Shown: in pieces, positions 41,095 through 50,253 of the stretch | Position numbering within the stretch: position 1 is the first letter of the stretch | How the letters are laid out: every line of letters starts with the position of its first letter | NCBI GenBank assembly: GCA_035493895.1 | Contig: DATJHM010000287.1 | Coordinates: forward strand, 25,156-89,155 | Reading direction: 5' to 3' | DNA: 64,000 bases | Source: DATJHM01 sp035493895 | Lineage (GTDB): Bacteria > Chloroflexota > Ktedonobacteria > Ktedonobacterales > Ktedonobacteraceae | Made by a program: the position numbers and the translations under genes | Notes under the pieces: generated by a model | Database searches by the model: none | Seen by the model: only the letters and a program-made list of their open reading frames with translations | Told to the model about the DNA's origin: nothing

Positions 41095-42780
41095 TTATTC
41101 CGGTAATGGTTCTTCAACCCAGCCATGCTCCTCACGGAAAGGTAATTCTTGCTGTTCTGCTTCTGCCTTTGTGAGATAGGGGAGAAGGTGTCCTATCAGC
41201 GGCTGCTTCGCTTTATAGCGCTGTAGATTCTCCCAGGCACGCTCGTGCATCAGCTGAAGCGCGGCAAGCGGATTGCTGAGGAGCCCTTCCAGGTAATGAT
41301 GGATGTTCAACGCACGCTGTTCTTGTGGGCGCGAGAGCCGTTTCCCGGCGTAGAGACGCGTCAGGTACAACATGTCGTCCGCGCCCACGAGGCCCAGATG
41401 CTCTCCCTGAAGCAGATAACGTAACTCCTGTGCAAGCCTGGAGTCAAGAGCCGCAACGTTCTCTTCCGTATCGTCGCACATGCCTCGGTTATTCAGATTC
41501 GCTGAGCCAACGGTGCTCCAGACATCGTCGACAATGGCGACTTTGGCATGGACATAGATCGGGCGATAATGTTCCGTATCCCCTCGTTTGATCGAGGTTG
41601 CCAGACAAAAAGCTTGCAGGCGTCCTTCTTCAACGGCCTGAGGAGCTTCGTCGCGCAGACGTTGCAGCCCTGCATCGCTGAATGCTCTGCCAACATTTGG
41701 ATGATCTGGCAGGATAATTGACAATGTAGCTCCCCTGTTGAGGGCATCTCCCAGCAGGCGAATGTTTTGTTCCATTTCTTGATTGTCGTTGCCGATGAAA
41801 GGGATATCGATACCGCTGAATGCATGCAGCCACAGATACTGATTTTCCAGATACACGAAGCGCTGTATGTTATTGAGGGCTGCTGCATAGTGCTGGGCAA
41901 TGCCGCGGACGATCATGGGCTCAAACTGGTAGGTATGCTCTGGTATGGTTCGGGCAATCTGGATGGTGCTCTGGCTCACAAGTGGCGCAGCGTTCGGATG
42001 CGCCGGTATCAGAAGCTGTTCTGACCAGTGGTGACGTTGTACCAGATCATTCCAGCGCTGCCGGAAATTGTACTCAACGTCGCCCGCAGCCGGTCCCTCG
42101 ATAATGGCGTGGGCGTCGTGCCAGGGATAGGGCGTATCCCCACTCTCGGTGCGGCGTAAGGGGGTAGAGAAGCGGTGTTCGGGCGTATCCCAGCGATCGA
42201 ACTGGCCCTTCTCCTCGGTCAGTGGATCGACCCCTCCCACAAAAGCATATCTCCCATCGACGATACTGATCTTCTGATGTAACGATTCCACCGGATGGTG
42301 AATAATGCCCATTGCGCTGTCGTCCAGCAAACACGTAACGCCGACTGCTTCCAACTCTTGCTGCGCCTCGCCCGGATGATTATGCGAAAAGAGTTCCGGC
42401 GATTTCCAGAGGAGTACTTTGACTTCAACGCCCTTGCTCACGGCGTAACCGAGCACCGCCTTGACCGAAAGTTCATGCGTCAGCCAGAACTGAATATCGG
42501 CATTGCTCAATCCATCGGCCTGTAGTTCCGCGATCAGGTTTGCCCGCTCAGGACTACCCTCCGGCCCTGCGCTATGGTCCTCGCCGCGTATCAGATCCAT
42601 ATCGGCCGTCATACCCCAGTTTGCCAGGTAAATATAAGCATGTGCCGTCATAAAGTGGCGGCACATCATCATCATTGTTGAACGCCCATCTACCAGATAA
42701 TTCACGCGTGAGTCTCTGCGAACAGGCGTATCTCCAGTTGCCCACCAGTCGTTCTGACCCAGTGGCTCTGTTCTCTCCAT
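41095..42780 (-). CDS. Phospholipase D-family protein (two HKD motifs)
   Basis: A protein of 561 residues; GGGAGGATT precedes the ATG at 42780. Two catalytic motifs are complete: HQKISIVDGRYAFVGGVD (about 168) and HAKVAIVDDVWSTVGSANLNNRGM (about 408), each with the His-Lys-Asp set. Other PLD blocks such as YLENQYLW are visible. There is no signal peptide, so it acts in the cytoplasm or at the membrane. It may hydrolyse or transfer phosphatidyl groups, as do PLDs and cardiolipin synthases; the length and the motif spacing fit PLD better than cardiolipin synthase. Confidence 0.92.
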   Translation of the reverse strand: MERTEPLGQNDWWATGDTPVRRDSRVNYLVDGRSTMMMMCRHFMTAHAYIYLANWGMTADMDLIRGEDHSAGPEGSPERANLIAELQADGLSNADIQFWLTHELSVKAVLGYAVSKGVEVKVLLWKSPELFSHNHPGEAQQELEAVGVTCLLDDSAMGIIHHPVESLHQKISIVDGRYAFVGGVDPLTEEKGQFDRWDTPEHRFSTPLRRTESGDTPYPWHDAHAIIEGPAAGDVEYNFRQRWNDLVQRHHWSEQLLIPAHPNAAPLVSQSTIQIARTIPEHTYQFEPMIVRGIAQHYAAALNNIQRFVYLENQYLWLHAFSGIDIPFIGNDNQEMEQNIRLLGDALNRGATLSIILPDHPNVGRAFSDAGLQRLRDEAPQAVEEGRLQAFCLATSIKRGDTEHYRPIYVHAKVAIVDDVWSTVGSANLNNRGMCDDTEENVAALDSRLAQELRYLLQGEHLGLVGADDMLYLTRLYAGKRLSRPQEQRALNIHHYLEGLLSNPLAALQLMHERAWENLQRYKAKQPLIGHLLPYLTKAEAEQQELPFREEHGWVEEPLPE

Positions 42781-43025
42781 TGCAATCCTCCCTGATGCTA
42801 TTTGCTTGTTATTATTAAATATTTGACATCATTATGTAAACAAAGACGCCCCTACAATGCCCCTCTTGCCGCCAGACAGACCTATACTACTATACGCGTT
42901 CGAATAGCATTTTTAAAACACCTGGATGAAAAACATATTTGCCGCGCATAGTAGCGTAACTTTTTACGAGAAAATGAGCATTTCTTCTACTATCCCCACC
43001 CGCAAAGGTCTTGTCCTGTTATGTC

Positions 43026-43244
43026 TTATTCGTCGTAAAGACCCAGGTCCTGGCTCAGTTGTGTCAACTCTGCCAGGCTTTTTCTCTGCCCTGCATCGCG
43101 CAGCTTTTTATAGGCCTGAAGATCGCTATAGCGTATTCTTCTGTGGGTGCCAACTTTTATGCCTGGGATGGTGCCCTGATCGAGCAGTTTTATTAAGAAA
43201 GGTCGGGAGACATTGAGGAGATTTGCAGCCTCGAAAGAAGGCAA
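43026..43244 (-). CDS. Excisionase-type HTH protein, probably 5'-truncated orphan antitoxin
   Basis: A 72-residue frame from a TTG at 43244. It matches the C-terminal two thirds of HTH antitoxins paired with PIN toxins: LPSFEAANLLNVSRPFLIKLLDQGTIPGIKVGTHRRIRYSDLQAYKKLRD and LTQLSQDLGLYDE. In relatives about 50 residues come before this part. Here the frame stays open only 13 codons upstream (EEITGGSFSID) before a TAA, with no ATG and no good ribosome site. No toxin gene follows. It may be expressed from TTG, or be a decaying remnant. Confidence 0.55.
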   Translation of the reverse strand: MPSFEAANLLNVSRPFLIKLLDQGTIPGIKVGTHRRIRYSDLQAYKKLRDAGQRKSLAELTQLSQDLGLYDE

Positions 43245-43516
43245 ATCAATAGAAAAACTCCCGCCTGTAATCTCCTCTTAAATCAGCATGACCTGTTTTA
43301 AACGCGAGAGATGAGAGATGCAACATAATGCTGTCTCTGGTTTCCCCTTTGCTCGCTTTCTCCGCAATTAGTGAGTTTCTCTGTATTTATCTCTATTTGC
43401 TTTTTGAATGGACATGTTGACAATGAAGTGAAAAATGCGTATCTTGTGTATATGCGCTTGCAAAAACATCCTATGTATAGTTAATTCTTGACCGTGGACT
43501 CTGTAAAGGATTGGCC

Positions 43517-44908
43517 ATGTCGGGTCACGCGATTCAGTGCCCTGTTTCGTTTCGTGCGCAAGATGTCTCATATGTGATGCACTCGCTTTTATCGGCTCGT
43601 TCCTGTGCCGTGATTGGTGCTGATGGTATCGGCAAAACTGATTTTTTGCGCCATCTGCTCTCGGAACCAGTGCGTGATCATTATCTTGCTGAACGTTCTC
43701 CGCAAATGGCTTTTCTTTTGATTGATTCTCATGCCCTGGCTCAGCCCTCCGCCCTTGCCTATTATCGACGTATGACTGCTGGACTCGAGCAGATCTTGCT
43801 TCAGTATGGTCTTACGCCTGCAACTGCTCCTCATCTCTCGCGGGTTGATGAGGAGGAGGCGATTCTGGTGCTCTTTGAGCGTGTGAAGGCTTTGTTGCTC
43901 TTTCAGGATCTGCTCCAACTCGTGTTTGCCTTTGATGAGTTTACGGTAGCTTTTACTGAGGTTGAGCAGCATTTTCTGCGCGTGCTGCATGCTCTCCGCG
44001 CGAGCTATTCGGGGCGTATCTCCTATGTGGTGACCAGCCGCAATGTGCCTGCTCTCCTGTGTGATCCTGTGCAACAGAAGATTGTGTATCAGATGTTTGC
44101 TGAGCTGTTTAATGGGTATGTGTGGGGGCTGAAGCCGCTTGTTGAGTCCGATGCATTTTCTCAAATGGATCTCTGGCTGGCGCAGGAGCACACTGGCTTG
44201 CCGTTGTCTCTACGCAAACTCTGCTTTCAGGCTACAGGTGGTCATCCAGGACTGTTGAAGACAACTGTGCTGGCGATGGCGGACGGGTCGCTCTCTTTAC
44301 GCGGACAGGATAGCCTTGAGGCTTTGCTGGAGCAATCTTTGCTGCATGCCTCGGTCCTGAGCCAGTGTGAACTGCTCTGGCAAAGTTTCAGTGAGACTGA
44401 GCACTATTGTCTGCGCACTCTCCGCCACGGCATACTTCAGCGCAATTGGCTGATGTCACCTCTCTCTCCCTCGTTACTCCGTGAGGCTTTGCGCATGCTC
44501 ATGCTGAAGGGGATTTTGCACGAGGTGAAGTCCGATACGACGTTTCAGTGTTTCTCGCCTCTCTTTGCCGCCTTTGTGGCGCGCCAGGGCGTTCCTGGCT
44601 TGCAGTTAGATCTGGTTCGTCAGCAGGTATGGATCGATGGGGTGCTGCAAACGAAACGTCTGACTGTGAGGGAGTTTAAGCTCCTGCGTTTCCTTGCCAG
44701 CCATGCAGGCGATATTTGCTCACGTGAAGAAACGACATGGGCGGTCTATGGGGAAGAATATGTTGCGAAAGATGATGCCGCTCGCCTGGATGCTCTGGTG
44801 GAGCGCGCTCGCAAGAGTATCGGCGATACGTCTCGCCCTCCTCGCTTTCTGGAGACGGTGCGTGGCACGGGTCATCGCCTCAATGCGTATGTTGGTGAAC
44901 GCTTTTGA
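43517..44908 (+). CDS. P-loop ATPase with OmpR-type winged-helix DNA-binding domain
   Basis: A protein of 463 residues from the ATG at 43517 (AAAGGA upstream). The first 330 residues are a STAND/AAA-like ATPase: Walker A VIGADGIGKTDFLRHLL, Walker B LVFAFDEFTVAF, a sensor-like VVTSRNVPALL and a helical winged region. The end (365-463) is an OmpR-type trans_reg_C domain: RLTVREFKLLRFLASHAGDIC, LDALVERARKSIGDT and FLETVRGTGHRLNAY. It is probably an ATP-controlled transcription regulator. The next gene begins about 160 bases downstream, with a palindrome between them. Confidence 0.85.
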   Translation: MSGHAIQCPVSFRAQDVSYVMHSLLSARSCAVIGADGIGKTDFLRHLLSEPVRDHYLAERSPQMAFLLIDSHALAQPSALAYYRRMTAGLEQILLQYGLTPATAPHLSRVDEEEAILVLFERVKALLLFQDLLQLVFAFDEFTVAFTEVEQHFLRVLHALRASYSGRISYVVTSRNVPALLCDPVQQKIVYQMFAELFNGYVWGLKPLVESDAFSQMDLWLAQEHTGLPLSLRKLCFQATGGHPGLLKTTVLAMADGSLSLRGQDSLEALLEQSLLHASVLSQCELLWQSFSETEHYCLRTLRHGILQRNWLMSPLSPSLLREALRMLMLKGILHEVKSDTTFQCFSPLFAAFVARQGVPGLQLDLVRQQVWIDGVLQTKRLTVREFKLLRFLASHAGDICSREETTWAVYGEEYVAKDDAARLDALVERARKSIGDTSRPPRFLETVRGTGHRLNAYVGERF

Positions 44909-44922
44909 GTCTTGATCTCATA

Positions 44923-44940
44923 AATTGAGAATTCTCAATT
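44923..44940. repeat. 18-bp perfect palindrome
   Basis: AATTGAGAATTCTCAATT, 15 bases past the stop codon of the regulator gene. It has no T-run and could be an operator for the following gene, whose start is 132 bases away. Confidence 0.5.
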
Positions 44941-45071
44941 CGTATCTCGTTTTATTAACCAGACCTCGACGCTTTTCCTGAGTATACTGCCTCCTTGCTC
45001 AGGTATGCTTATGTATGAAGAGTGTGGGGTAAGATGTGCATTGTGGTTGCTTGAATACTCTGGAGCTCTTT

Positions 45072-46259
45072 ATGAATCATCCTGTCTCTCTTTTGTGGCT
45101 CGAAGGGATGGACCCCCAGTGGGTAACGACTCTGCCTGCGCTTTCGTTTTTCCCTTTGCAGGGATGTGATCTTCAACTTGAGCCTGTACCGCTGGTTGAA
45201 CGCGAGCAATGCCGGTATCAGGTGCTGACTGGTATGGGACCGGGTCAGTTTGGCCGCTTCGATAACGTGCGCGTTGAGGACTATCATATTCGCCAGAACT
45301 ATGGCGTGCCCATCGGCGCAGTTGATCGCCTCCTGCCCGATAGTATTCGCCAGCAGGGACTACGCGTGCTCTCTCTGGAACTTCGTACGCCGTCTGAGGT
45401 CTCTTCGCTTGCTTTGCAGGCCTACGATTTTGTGCTGATCCGTGTGCCTGCCGCCAATGATCTCTCGGCCTCTGACCTGAACGCTCTGGTGCAATGCTGG
45501 CTTGACTGCCTGCCTGCCACGGCCCAGCGTCTGGTCCTGACCGATGTCTTTTCGTCCCCGGCGACTATGGCTGTGAATGTAAATGATTTTCTTGCTTCTG
45601 CTGGTCTCTTGAAATGTGACGAGCATATGGCGATTTCATGGCCTGAGACGCTGGCCTATGGCGCTGGTTCCGGACAGCTCTGGCTCAATGTGCGCGGTCG
45701 CGAGCCGCAGGGTACGATTCGCATGGGGCGCGAGTTTCGTAAGGTCTCCGAGATGCTGGCGCGTGAGCTGGTCTTGCATTGGCGCAATCCTCTGACGGAT
45801 GAGCCGGTTGTGGAGAAGGTGTTGACGAAAGAGGAGGCATACAGCGGTGAATACGTTTTTAAAGCCCCCGATCTGACGATACTCTATCGCCCGGGCTACG
45901 CACCTTCAGCGAACGCACGCGCTTTACGTCTGGATGGCATGTGCGTGCTACCTGTCGCGTCTGCTGCCCTGGAACTGCCCGGCCAGCCTGCGTATGCCCG
46001 TTTGCTGGCAAGCGGTTCTGAAATTCAGCAGGGACAATTTGCTCAGGCGTCTTTGCTGGACATCTGTCCTTCGGTCTTGCATTTGCTGGGACTCGCGCTA
46101 CCTGCTCGCCTGGATGGTCAGGTGGTGCGCTCACTCTTCTCTGAGGCCTATCTCACTCGCCATCCCGTCGCATATGATCCACGTGAAGATGAGCCGGTTT
46201 CACATGAGGATGAGCGGCTTATTCTCGCTCGTTTGCGGGAATTGGGCTACCTTGCGTAA
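45072..46259 (+). CDS. Degenerate alkaline-phosphatase-superfamily (type I phosphodiesterase-like) protein
   Basis: A protein of 395 residues from the ATG at 45072 (GGAG upstream). The C-terminal third matches the end of type I phosphodiesterases: AYSGEYVFKAPDLTILYRPGYAP, and ASLLDICPSVLHLLGLALPARLDGQVVRSLF. The middle has TGMGPGQFGRFDNVRVEDY like the post-nucleophile helix. The catalytic parts are missing: the first strand reads LLWLEGMDPQW with no metal Asp in place, the Thr/Ser nucleophile segment is absent, and no DHG motif is seen. It is probably a pseudoenzyme with a binding or scaffold role. Confidence 0.72.
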   Translation: MNHPVSLLWLEGMDPQWVTTLPALSFFPLQGCDLQLEPVPLVEREQCRYQVLTGMGPGQFGRFDNVRVEDYHIRQNYGVPIGAVDRLLPDSIRQQGLRVLSLELRTPSEVSSLALQAYDFVLIRVPAANDLSASDLNALVQCWLDCLPATAQRLVLTDVFSSPATMAVNVNDFLASAGLLKCDEHMAISWPETLAYGAGSGQLWLNVRGREPQGTIRMGREFRKVSEMLARELVLHWRNPLTDEPVVEKVLTKEEAYSGEYVFKAPDLTILYRPGYAPSANARALRLDGMCVLPVASAALELPGQPAYARLLASGSEIQQGQFAQASLLDICPSVLHLLGLALPARLDGQVVRSLFSEAYLTRHPVAYDPREDEPVSHEDERLILARLRELGYLA

Positions 46260-46279
46260 CGACCATCTTTTTTTGTACG

Positions 46280-46319
46280 CCTTCTCCCCAATCTACGTCT
46301 TTGTGCATCAGGGAGAAGG
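46280..46319. repeat. Inverted repeat between convergent genes
   Basis: CCTTCTCCC (46280-46288) pairs with GGGAGAAGG (46311-46319). It lies between the pseudo-phosphodiesterase gene (plus) and the kinase-like gene (minus), and may mark their 3' ends. No T-run follows on either strand. Confidence 0.45.
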
Positions 46320-46388
46320 TACCGGGACATTGCTGCCCCAATTGTTATTATACGTATCTAAACATAAGTATTTCAAGTGGGATTCGTA

Positions 46389-47162
46389 CTAGTTTCCAAT
46401 TGCCTTAATCACATAGAGTGATTGACATATTAATTCTGCCGCAAGTTTGTGGGGGAAAAGACCGGTATTGATGAGGAGATGGTAGAGTTCTGGCCGATGT
46501 CCGTCCCTTCCGTAATAGCGCCTCAAATAGCTATCCTGTTCATAATCGCGCCTCTCTATCATGAGCCTTGCTTCGTCTCGCCCAATCTGGAGCTGATCCA
46601 TGACGTTTTCTATGCGGTATGAAAGAGGACAGTAAATAGAGATATGGAGCGTTCTGGGCGCGTTGTGGAGCAAAAATTGTGATCCACGCCCGACGATGAC
46701 GGCGTTGCCCCTGCTGGCAATCTCCAGGATCACTTTCTGCGTGAAGTGCAGGTAGGCGGCTTCTTGCGTGAACTCTCTGGCAGTAATGTCGTTAAACAGA
46801 TTGGTGTAGTTGACTGAGAATGGATTGCTCAAACGCATGGCCTGGAGGACGTGTCCAACCATGTCAGAAGATTGTTCGTCCTGTTGTTCTACATGATGTG
46901 TATCAACACCCAGACGCTCAGCTACTTCATGAATAATCTGATGATCAATATATTGTAGATTGCTTGCTTCTGCAACCAGCCGTCCAATCTCTGCTCCCCC
47001 ACTGCCGAACTGACGTGAAATGGTCACAACAACTGAACCCTCAGGCGGATTACCTGTAGGCAGCGGGTCTACTGACCAGAGCGTTTCTGGCAATACTTTT
47101 GTCGCTTTCTGTGCTGGTGTTCCTGGTTTTGCTCGTGCTCGCCCACGAAACAGATGTCCCAT
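46389..47162 (-). CDS. Cytidylate kinase-like family protein
   Basis: A protein of 257 residues. After a basic N-terminal tail comes the P-loop of the cytidylate-kinase-like family (PF13189): VVVTISRQFGSGGAEIGRLVAEASNLQYIDHQIIHEVAERLGVD. Later blocks are LEIASRGNAVIVGRGSQFLL and the lid REDEARLMIERRDYEQDSYLRRYYGRD-like region. The usual nucleotide-binding features of the family are kept. This group is distinct from the essential CMP kinase Cmk; its substrate is not known. It stands alone, convergent with the gene on its left and divergent from the LysR gene. Confidence 0.85.
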   Translation of the reverse strand: MGHLFRGRARAKPGTPAQKATKVLPETLWSVDPLPTGNPPEGSVVVTISRQFGSGGAEIGRLVAEASNLQYIDHQIIHEVAERLGVDTHHVEQQDEQSSDMVGHVLQAMRLSNPFSVNYTNLFNDITAREFTQEAAYLHFTQKVILEIASRGNAVIVGRGSQFLLHNAPRTLHISIYCPLSYRIENVMDQLQIGRDEARLMIERRDYEQDSYLRRYYGRDGHRPELYHLLINTGLFPHKLAAELICQSLYVIKAIGN

Positions 47163-47433
47163 ATGCCAACCTCTACTATTTTGTCAGTGGTTCGGCTTCT
47201 GGTTTGTATCGTACACCTTCTCTTGTGAAGTTGCAAGCGGTGACACCATCCTGCAAGAAAAAAAGCAATAGCGGGAATTTCTTTGCTATCCAGCCTGATG
47301 TATTTTCTTCTCTCAATTCAATGGTTAAACGATTGACAGGAAAAGTGAGGAGAGTACTATAGTGGTAACTGCTCTCTCTCTCTGACAGGAATCAGGCAGA
47401 ATACGCATACTAAAGCAGGATAGGTACAGTACG

Positions 47434-48396
47434 ATGACGCGCTCTCTCAATTTACATCAGCTCGCGACGTTTCAGATGGTCGCCAAACATTCAAGCTATG
47501 TTCGAGCCGCCGAGGAGTTGCACTTTAGCCAACCGGCGGTCTCTGCACAGATTCGTCTGTTGGAGGAGTCTCTCGGGGTGAAACTTTTTGAGAAGATCGG
47601 GCGCAAAACGCATTTGACGCGCGCAGGTGAGGAATTGTATGTTTACAGCCAGAAGATTTTTTTTCTGATCGATGATACGCTGGATGCGATGGATGCCCTG
47701 CGCAGTCCTCACTATGGGCGTTTGAGCATTGGGGCCGACACGACCTTTGGCACCTACGTGATTCCTGGCTGGCTTGGGAAGTTCCATAAGCTCTATCCGA
47801 ATGTGCAGGTTGAGCTGGAGGTGACGAACCCCGAGCATCTCATTGAGGCGCTGATCAATAATCGTCTTGATCTGGTTGTGATGGGCAACTATTCTGTCGA
47901 GGTGCCGGTGTTTGTGGCTCCTGTCCTCTCGAACGATCTGGTGCTGGCCGCTCCTCCTACGCATCGTCTGGCGGAGAGGCGTGCGGTCCCTTTCGTTGAG
48001 CTGTCTCGCGAGTATTTTCTGGTGCGCGAGCCGGGTTCCGGGACGCGTGAATCTCTGGAGACGGCCTTTCATGAGGCGGGTATTCCGCTCCAGGTGAGTA
48101 TGCAGATGGGCAACAATACTGCTATTAAGCAGGGGGTGGCGGCTGGCCTGGGGATTGCTCTGCTTTCACGCGTCGCTCTTGATATTGAGCTGGAGACGCG
48201 GCGTCTGGTGATTCTGGACGTTGAGGGCTTTCCACTGGTTCGTCAGTGGCGTCTCGTGCATTTGCAAAAGAAGCATCTCTCCGCCACGGCTCGAGCTTTT
48301 AAATCGTTTCTGTTGCAACAGGCTGATCAACTCTCGCCCCTGGCCCCTCGCTCTCAGCGGGAGACGCGGGCTCGTAGAAAGGATGTCTCTTTATGA
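47434..48396 (+). CDS. LysR-family transcriptional regulator
   Basis: A protein of 320 residues. Residues 1-65 are the LysR winged HTH (LHQLATFQMVAKHSSYVRAAEELHFSQPAVSAQIRLLEESLGVKLF). Residues 90-300 form the ligand-binding domain with GRLSIGADTTFGTYVIPGWLGKFHKLYPNVQVELEV and VREPGSGTRESLE. It is closest in pattern to CbbR/CysB-like members. It is divergent from the cytidylate-kinase-like gene with about 270 bases between, so it may control that gene and itself; its effector is unknown. Confidence 0.93.
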   Translation: MTRSLNLHQLATFQMVAKHSSYVRAAEELHFSQPAVSAQIRLLEESLGVKLFEKIGRKTHLTRAGEELYVYSQKIFFLIDDTLDAMDALRSPHYGRLSIGADTTFGTYVIPGWLGKFHKLYPNVQVELEVTNPEHLIEALINNRLDLVVMGNYSVEVPVFVAPVLSNDLVLAAPPTHRLAERRAVPFVELSREYFLVREPGSGTRESLETAFHEAGIPLQVSMQMGNNTAIKQGVAAGLGIALLSRVALDIELETRRLVILDVEGFPLVRQWRLVHLQKKHLSATARAFKSFLLQQADQLSPLAPRSQRETRARRKDVSL

Positions 48397-48440
48397 CGGA
48401 TGCTCAACATCCGTCTCCTCAGGCTCAACTGAAGCCGTTT

Positions 48441-48662
48441 TTAGCCTAAAATGTTCGTATAGAGATCATAGATGATCTTGCTGGCTTCTTGCTCGCCAAG
48501 CTGCTTTGCCAGTTGTTTATGACAGCTATCAACGCGTCTCATTCGCGCATCAATAAATGCGTGTTTTGTCGTTCCCGAGGCAAATCCTGAAAAACCACAG
48601 CGCATTGCTTCATATTCTTCGCAAATTTTTTTTCGCAGTCGCGCAACCTCACTTTGACACAT
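48441..48662 (-). CDS. Small hypothetical protein
   Basis: A 73-residue frame from the ATG at 48662, with GGGAAGG eight bases upstream. The sequence CQSEVARLRKKICEEYEAMRCGFSGFASGTTKHAFIDARMRRVDSCHKQL is helical and charged, with three Cys residues. It has no signal peptide or membrane segment. The family is not recognised. The good ribosome site and amino acid make-up suggest a real gene. It converges on the LysR gene's 3' end, about 44 bases away. Confidence 0.65.
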   Translation of the reverse strand: MCQSEVARLRKKICEEYEAMRCGFSGFASGTTKHAFIDARMRRVDSCHKQLAKQLGEQEASKIIYDLYTNILG

Positions 48663-49325
48663 TGTGCTACCTTCCCTGTTTGAGATCATAAAACGGTATC
48701 TGAATCTGCTCTACTTTCCAAACCGGCAGATCAGTTTTTGCATAGTGCTACGAGGAACAGTATTTCAATATATCGCTTTACTACAGTGGAGGTGTTCTAT
48801 CATGATAGAACGCTGGTGGTAGGGGGATTAGTCTATCTGCGGATGGCTCTGAACCAGGCGAGACGAAAAATAATGTGTACATATCCATATCCTCAATCTT
48901 TCCTGATGCTCTTGCATTATAAATTGATATGGCACAGAGCAAGAACGAGAAGAACGTTTTCTCAACGCTGTTCAATTCTAGGTAAGCAGGAGGAGAAGGC
49001 GACGCATTGCGTCCGGGATGTCGTCCTGTACTTGGAGAACAGTTGCATAAATATATATGCGGAAGTGTAACCTATATATGTTCGAAAGTCAAGAATGGCT
49101 TCATGATACTGCTTGAAATTATAGAAATAATTCTTAAAAATCACAAAACAATGTTTTATGCTTTAGCTATGCTTTGCCTGTCTTTATGGAATCGCGCTTT
49201 GGGCCGCTTCCCACGTTTTCTTTACGCTTGTCCCCCTGGACAACAGAGGGGCAGCTTGCAGCGAAAAACGATTTCGCTACAGGTTGCCCTTGTTATCGGC
49301 GTGAAAATTCCCTCGCTCCAGTCTG
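48663..49325. other. Intergenic region with a palindrome, no gene recognised
   Basis: A 663-base AT-rich stretch. GTTCTATCATGATAGAAC (48794-48811) is an 18-bp perfect palindrome of the kind bound by dimeric repressors. Short frames in it have no ribosome site or recognisable pattern. It may contain decayed coding sequence or a small RNA; nothing is supported further. Confidence 0.4.
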
Positions 49326-50021
49326 CTATTGCAGATGCTCTTTCAGGAAGCGGATCGCCAGCGGCCATGCATCTGCGGCCGCTTGCTCATTGCCCGCACC
49401 GTGGACCGGGTTAATAAAGGCATGACCGGCGTTATATACTTTCACCGTGAAATCTTTGCCCGCTGCTTTGTACAGACCCTCGATCTTTTCTATCTGCTGC
49501 TGTGGAATGCCCTGATCCTGACTTCCATAGATTGCGAGGACTGGCGCATTGACTTTCGCGACCTCTTCAGGCGTGGGATCATAGCCGCCACCATAAAAAG
49601 GCACTACGGCTCCGAGGTCTCCATAGCGGGCAGCAACGGTATAGGCCATGAAACCACCGATGCAGAAGCCAATCAGACCGATTTTCTTTGGGTCGACGTT
49701 GGGCATCGCTTTTACTGTCTCCAACGCTCCGATGATCTCGGCGGATGCCCGGTCAACGTTGTCACGGATCAGCATAATCATGCGCATAGCATCATTTGGC
49801 TCGGTCGCTATTTTTCCGTGATACAGATCAGGCACGGCAACGACAAAACCTTCGGTTGCTAGTTTCTGGGCAAGATCCATGATATGCGGCTCGATCCCCC
49901 ACCATTCCTGTATCAGGACGAGTCCCGGGTGCTTCTCGTCGTCATCTGGTTGGGAGACAAACGCATATGCTCCGTTCCCATTCACCGGTAGACTCACTTT
50001 CGTTGTACGTACTACTGCCAT
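49326..50021 (-). CDS. Dienelactone hydrolase family protein
   Basis: A protein of 231 residues; AAGGAGAT precedes the ATG at 50021. It has the alpha/beta-hydrolase pattern of carboxymethylenebutenolidase: PGLVLIQEWWGIEPHIMDLAQKLATEGFVVAVPDLYHG, the Cys nucleophile in IGLIGFCIGGFMAY, Asp in AIYGSQDQGIP and His in YNAGHAFINP. All three catalytic residues are present. It hydrolyses dienelactones or related esters, often in aromatic breakdown. No pathway partners are next to it. Confidence 0.93.
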   Translation of the reverse strand: MAVVRTTKVSLPVNGNGAYAFVSQPDDDEKHPGLVLIQEWWGIEPHIMDLAQKLATEGFVVAVPDLYHGKIATEPNDAMRMIMLIRDNVDRASAEIIGALETVKAMPNVDPKKIGLIGFCIGGFMAYTVAARYGDLGAVVPFYGGGYDPTPEEVAKVNAPVLAIYGSQDQGIPQQQIEKIEGLYKAAGKDFTVKVYNAGHAFINPVHGAGNEQAAADAWPLAIRFLKEHLQ

Positions 50022-50217
50022 GAAATAATCTCCTTACTCTGGCTTTATCTTATCAATGTCTGCTATGGGCTTTTCCCAGCTATCAGAATACTATCTGTAC
50101 AATATGTCGGTAGCGACGGCATTTTTTTTCCGTATGCATTATATCTTATCGTTTGGATGCCTGCTGAATGCCTGTCACTGAACTATGCTGCGCTATGCAA
50201 ATTGCTAAACTTTCTCC
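50022..50217. other. Divergent intergenic region before the metG leader
   Basis: About 200 bases separate the start of the dienelactone hydrolase gene (minus) from the metG promoter (plus). It should contain the hydrolase promoter. No structure was recognised. Confidence 0.35.
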
Positions 50218-50247
50218 TTGACATTGCGCAACTTGTGCGTTTACACT
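50218..50247 (+). promoter_or_regulatory. Promoter of the metG leader
   Basis: TTGACA (50218-50223), an 18-base spacer, TACACT (50242-50247). Transcription would start near 50254, about 285 bases before the metG start codon. Confidence 0.65.
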
Positions 50248-50253
50248 AAAAGA

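Noticed and set aside
46280..46319. Rho-independent terminator between the convergent genes
   Set aside because: The stem is good, but the T-run lies on the wrong side for both transcripts, so it is listed only as an inverted repeat.
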